This document shows positions 63,701 through 64,000 of a stretch of 64,000 nucleotides of DNA, in pieces. The DNA is from Streptomyces gossypii. Its GTDB lineage: Bacteria; Actinomycetota; Actinomycetes; Streptomycetales; Streptomycetaceae. The DNA lies in contig NZ_JAJAGO010000002.1 in assembly GCF_025165795.1 (NCBI RefSeq), positions 186,001-250,000 of the forward strand, given 5' to 3'. The position numbers and the translations under genes were made by a program. The notes below the pieces were generated by a model. The model saw only the letters and a list, made by a program, of their open reading frames with translations, was not told the origin of the DNA and made no database searches. The first letter of the stretch is position 1. Each line of letters opens with the position of its first letter.

Positions 63701-64000
63701 CGTCAGCTCGTTCCGCTCACGCTGGACAATCTGCCGGATCTGCCGAAGCGCTGTCGTGACTGCGTCTTCTGGGAGCTGGATCCGGTTAGTGGCGCGGCTG
63801 CGGTCAGGTCGGGGCAGCCGAGTGTCGAGAAGGAGGCCTGGATCTCCGCGGTGCTGCTGGAGTGGGGCTCCTGTGGCCGTGTCGTCCAGGTCGACAGCGT
63901 GCCGGTCGGCTTCGTGCTCTATGCGCCTCCGGCGTATGTGCCGCGCTCCGCGACGTTCCCCACCAGTCCGGTGTCGCCTGACGCCGTGCAGCTGATGACG
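63695..64000 (+). CDS. GNAT N-acetyltransferase, cut by window end
   Basis: ATG 63695; 102 codons visible. MGRQLVPLTLDNLPDLPKRCRDCVFWELDP opens many actinobacterial GNAT proteins near parB, with a CxxC pair, and EAWISAVLLEWGSCGRVVQVDSVPVGFVLYAPPAYVPRSATFPTSPVSPDAVQLMT enters the acetyltransferase fold (GFVLYAPP as a beta strand). The acetyl-CoA motif lies beyond the window. Substrate unknown. Confidence 0.82.
   Translation, partial: MGRQLVPLTLDNLPDLPKRCRDCVFWELDPVSGAAAVRSGQPSVEKEAWISAVLLEWGSCGRVVQVDSVPVGFVLYAPPAYVPRSATFPTSPVSPDAVQLMT

Overview
The window is a high-GC actinobacterial chromosome, almost certainly Streptomyces. The evidence is the origin region with its order (gyrA, gyrB, DUF721, recF, gnd, dnaN, oriC, dnaA, then rpmH, rnpA, yidD, yidC, jag, rsmG, parA, parB), the many TTGTCCACA-type DnaA boxes in the dnaN-dnaA gap, parS palindromes around the start of parA, a DLW-39 family gene, a DUF3566 gene after gyrA, and GTG starts with AGGAGG-type ribosome sites.

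Region by region. 1-5.3 kb: a secreted mycodextranase-like (GH87-type) enzyme flanked by relics of another beta-helix protein and of a mevalonate kinase, a 25-codon bL37-like ribosomal protein gene and a PGPGW membrane protein. 5.3-13.8 kb: a methyltransferase, a BlaI/BlaR1-like regulator-protease pair, and three targets (TatA-like; TerD; a small protein plus Spo0M) that share a perfect TCTACA-N4-TGTAGA dyad, then two CNNM/CBS transporters. 13.8-21.6 kb: a glycopeptide-resistance cluster with vanX-vanA-vanH, a second murF, the FemX-like vanK, a broken VanY/VanJ hybrid, and vanR-vanS. Three direct-repeat boxes sit exactly 46 nt before three of its start codons. 21.6-28.4 kb: a murG-like relic, tRNA-Ala, an XRE protein with a Ser/Thr kinase, and a coupled pair of secreted/membrane-anchored proteins (one with a VWA domain), then DLW-39.

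28.5-44.96 kb is an actinomycete integrative and conjugative element (AICE) in the 3' part of tRNA-Ile(GAT), bounded by a 62-bp perfect repeat. It carries GntR regulators, a TIGR02391/Ymh protein rich in TTA codons, a cargo operon (XRE-TPR regulator, RibD-type reductase, deaminase), an N-terminally truncated TraB/FtsK gene, small membrane proteins, a DnaB-N/DUF3987-type replication gene split by a one-base frameshift, an iteron-like 9-mer array, xis and int. A second, catalytically broken integrase 3' end lies next to attR, so the element looks like an accretion of two related AICEs. Two of its genes are preceded by hairpins with unrelated 12-14 bp stems but the same loop (ACCAACCGACCA), a candidate undescribed structured RNA leader.

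45-64 kb is conserved core: tRNA-Ile, DUF3566, gyrA, gyrB and the oriC region, ending in a GNAT gene cut by the window edge. All gene calls rest on reading the translations; no database search was run.
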